Shown in pieces: positions 62,213-64,000 of a stretch of 64,000 nucleotides of DNA. The stretch spans positions 7,316,001-7,380,000 of the forward strand of contig NC_079875.1 of NCBI RefSeq assembly GCF_029227915.1, in the 5' to 3' direction. The position numbers and the translations under genes are program-made. Position 1 is the first letter of the stretch; every line of letters starts with the position of its first letter. The notes beneath the pieces were generated by a model. That model saw only the letters and a program-made list of their open reading frames with translations, was not told where the DNA came from and searched no databases. This DNA comes from Hydractinia symbiolongicarpus. Taxonomy: Eukaryota > Cnidaria > Hydrozoa > Anthoathecata > Hydractiniidae.

Positions 62213-63724
62213 GTCTATACTGCAAGTGGTATTTCAGTCCTACTGTAACTAGTCAAATATCAATTTTTGACTCTTCATATATATCTTAGAATTAGAAATT
62301 ATTCCCCTAAAACAATTTCCTTGAATTTTTTCTGCAAGTTTCCCTTTTGCCCTTTCAACTTCTGGATTTACAATGTTTTTAAACTTCTTCTGTTTTATCA
62401 CTTTTCAGGAATGCGTAAGTATTATATAATTGACCTTCAAAAATGCTTAATCGTTGCATTCTTTTTGTCTTTCAGATCTTGTGACGTAAGTATAATGATA
62501 CTATAGCAATTTACACAATGCCGTGCAACAAAAAGGAAAGAAATTAAAAGAACTTCAAAACACTTGAATTTTCACTTTCTCACTTCCATTTATGACCAAC
62601 GGCATGTAAAAATTAATGGCATTGCAGACCTGTCCTATAGGTCACGCACATCAAAAATCACTTGCCTGGTGAAAAATAAGTAGTTTTCTACGTATTTTCA
62701 ATTTTTTATTTTAACTTTGTAGATATTATCCATAATATTCTTTTATTTACCTAGTCTGCACATTTGTATTCACAATTTGTACCTAAAAAGTGAAAAAAAG
62801 AGGTGTGTTAGCTGTTATAAAATATATTTTAAAAGTAGAAAGCATTCGCCACTACACGTGTGTTATCCATTTTAAAAATGAAATTGTTCGGGGCCTAAAA
62901 TGTACTTGTAAGGCATACAAAAAGTTATTTGTCACAAAAGACGCCTACTTTGCTTGAAATAACTGTATTTTGCATTGGTTGTCGTACCTTTTACCTGTAC
63001 TCAGTTGCGTCAATAAAGGACTTTTCAATTTTTAGGGGCTCATTTGATTTCTCATGTTGCAAGAATTTGACTTGCATGAAGTTTCTTGTGTATTTATTCA
63101 ACAACGGAATTGAAAACTTTCATTTTTTGGAAAACAATTAGAGCTAAAGAGATTTTTTTTTCATGCACAAACAGGATAACTTTTTGCACATTTTATTGAA
63201 ATAACATCACGCGGAGTTTTTTCCACATGAATGTAAGACAAATTAATTTCGTCAACCGACTGTCAACCTGTACGGTAATGTCCTGTCTGGCTCTTTATGT
63301 ATGCAGCTCCATACTATGATGCATGGGCAAAGATATGACAGTTTGAAATTTGAGATAAATAAAATTTATCATAGCGGACAAAGTGGTCAACAAAAGGGTT
63401 TTTATTATGCAGGTATTATAAAAAAAAAAAATTATTTCTAAATAAATTCTCAAAAAAAATAAAAAAAGGCTATTTTTGACTAGAGTAAATAAAAAAACCG
63501 AAAGATTACGTAACAATGAAACTCGCAACAGTTAAATATTATTTGCTGTCACTCCATGATTAAATATATTTTGGTACGGAATCAAATGTTTTAACTGTTT
63601 TCTCAAAAACTGATTTTAAAAGCTAAAGTGAAAGGGGTCTAAGGGAAAACATGTGTCAAGAATTCTAGAAAAACTTAGGATATAACTGTACTGAACATTT
63701 ACATATTTTTTTAAGATTGTTTCT
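62213..63724. other. Intergenic region between the VWDE-like gene and gene H
   Basis: No gene is supported. A TATA-like 'atatatatga' near 62275 on the minus strand could belong to the VWDE-like promoter, but it is weak. Confidence 0.4.
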
Positions 63725-63990
63725 TTACACATGTTGCACAATTGCTTGTAATTGTTGTTTAACATCTGTTAATCGCATCTTTATGCCTTGTAATACCCTA
63801 TTCGACGTTTGATCATTGTGTGACATTTGCTTCAAGGTTCTTGTTTCTTGTATGCTGGTGACAAGTCCACAGTCAAGCCTTCTGTTAAGAATTTCAATTC
63901 TACTATCTAATGCTTCCAATACGTTCATGATTTCGTCAATTTGATTACACACTCCTGGCACCTTTAGGTTGGCAATGTACGCATTTAAAA
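63725..63990 (-). CDS. Small secreted protein family member H, exon 3 (partial at window edge)
   Basis: The last coding exon starts after TTTAG at 63991-63995 and ends with TAA at 63725-63727: 2 nt plus 88 codons with stop, phase 1 as in the other members. It keeps LNAYIANLKVPGV, NRRLDCGLV, NDQTSNRVLQGIKMRL and LQAIV, ending in QHV. It is closer to the minus type (SNRV, NDQ) but has its own tail and an extra cysteine (GVCNQ). Exons 1 and 2 lie beyond the window. Open frame with strong motif conservation indicates a live gene. Confidence 0.75.
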
Positions 63991-64000
63991 CTAAACAAGA

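Overview
The window looks like AT-rich metazoan nuclear DNA: small exons with GT-AG introns, TATA boxes, secreted multidomain animal proteins (NIDO, VWD, EGF, CBM14) and relics of LINE, Penelope, DIRS-like and Helitron-like elements. A cnidarian, perhaps a hydrozoan, would fit the base composition and repeat types. That is inference; the species was not identified.

The first 41 kb and the far right edge are an expanded family of small secreted proteins that I do not recognise. Each gene has a 52-nt signal-peptide exon, a ~126-129-nt exon with a Pro/Thr-rich segment around NCTN...SANENIVVCN, and a ~260-272-nt helical exon with NRRLDCGLV. Both introns are in phase 1. There are two subfamilies. 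The plus-strand type has 145 codons and ends in IIH. The minus-strand type has 150 codons and ends in PAVP. They alternate as tail-to-tail pairs: 2168+/5942-, 13669+/25105-, relic 31811+/36058-, 40426+/63990-. The pairs sit in long duplicated blocks. Copies at 2168, 5942, 36058 and 40426 are intact and the copy at 63990 is cut by the window edge. Copies at 13669, 25105 and 31811 are broken. A promoter-only partial duplicate lies at 8248-10255.

Between and inside the pairs are mobile-element relics. Helitron/Helentron-like elements (hairpin plus CTAGT termini) lie at 15452-18516, about 18518-22000, 26885-28721 and 49877-51984, one of them carrying three 273-bp tandem repeats. A LINE 3' end lies at 21008-21905, a DIRS-like relic at 43800-45100 and a Penelope-like fragment at 46990-48150. 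The Penelope fragment is flanked by two 438-bp direct repeats with a long hairpin.

From 62212 down to 49208 on the minus strand is one 19-exon gene (1,535 codons plus stop, all splice phases agreeing). It encodes a secreted VWDE-like protein: signal peptide, NIDO, VWDE-type Cys regions, VWD, EGF, a Ser/Thr-rich mucin-like exon, and two chitin-binding CBM14 modules at the C terminus. This gene sits inside the last tail-to-tail pair of the small secreted family. All exon models come from reading splice sites and frames by eye; no transcript or database search was available.
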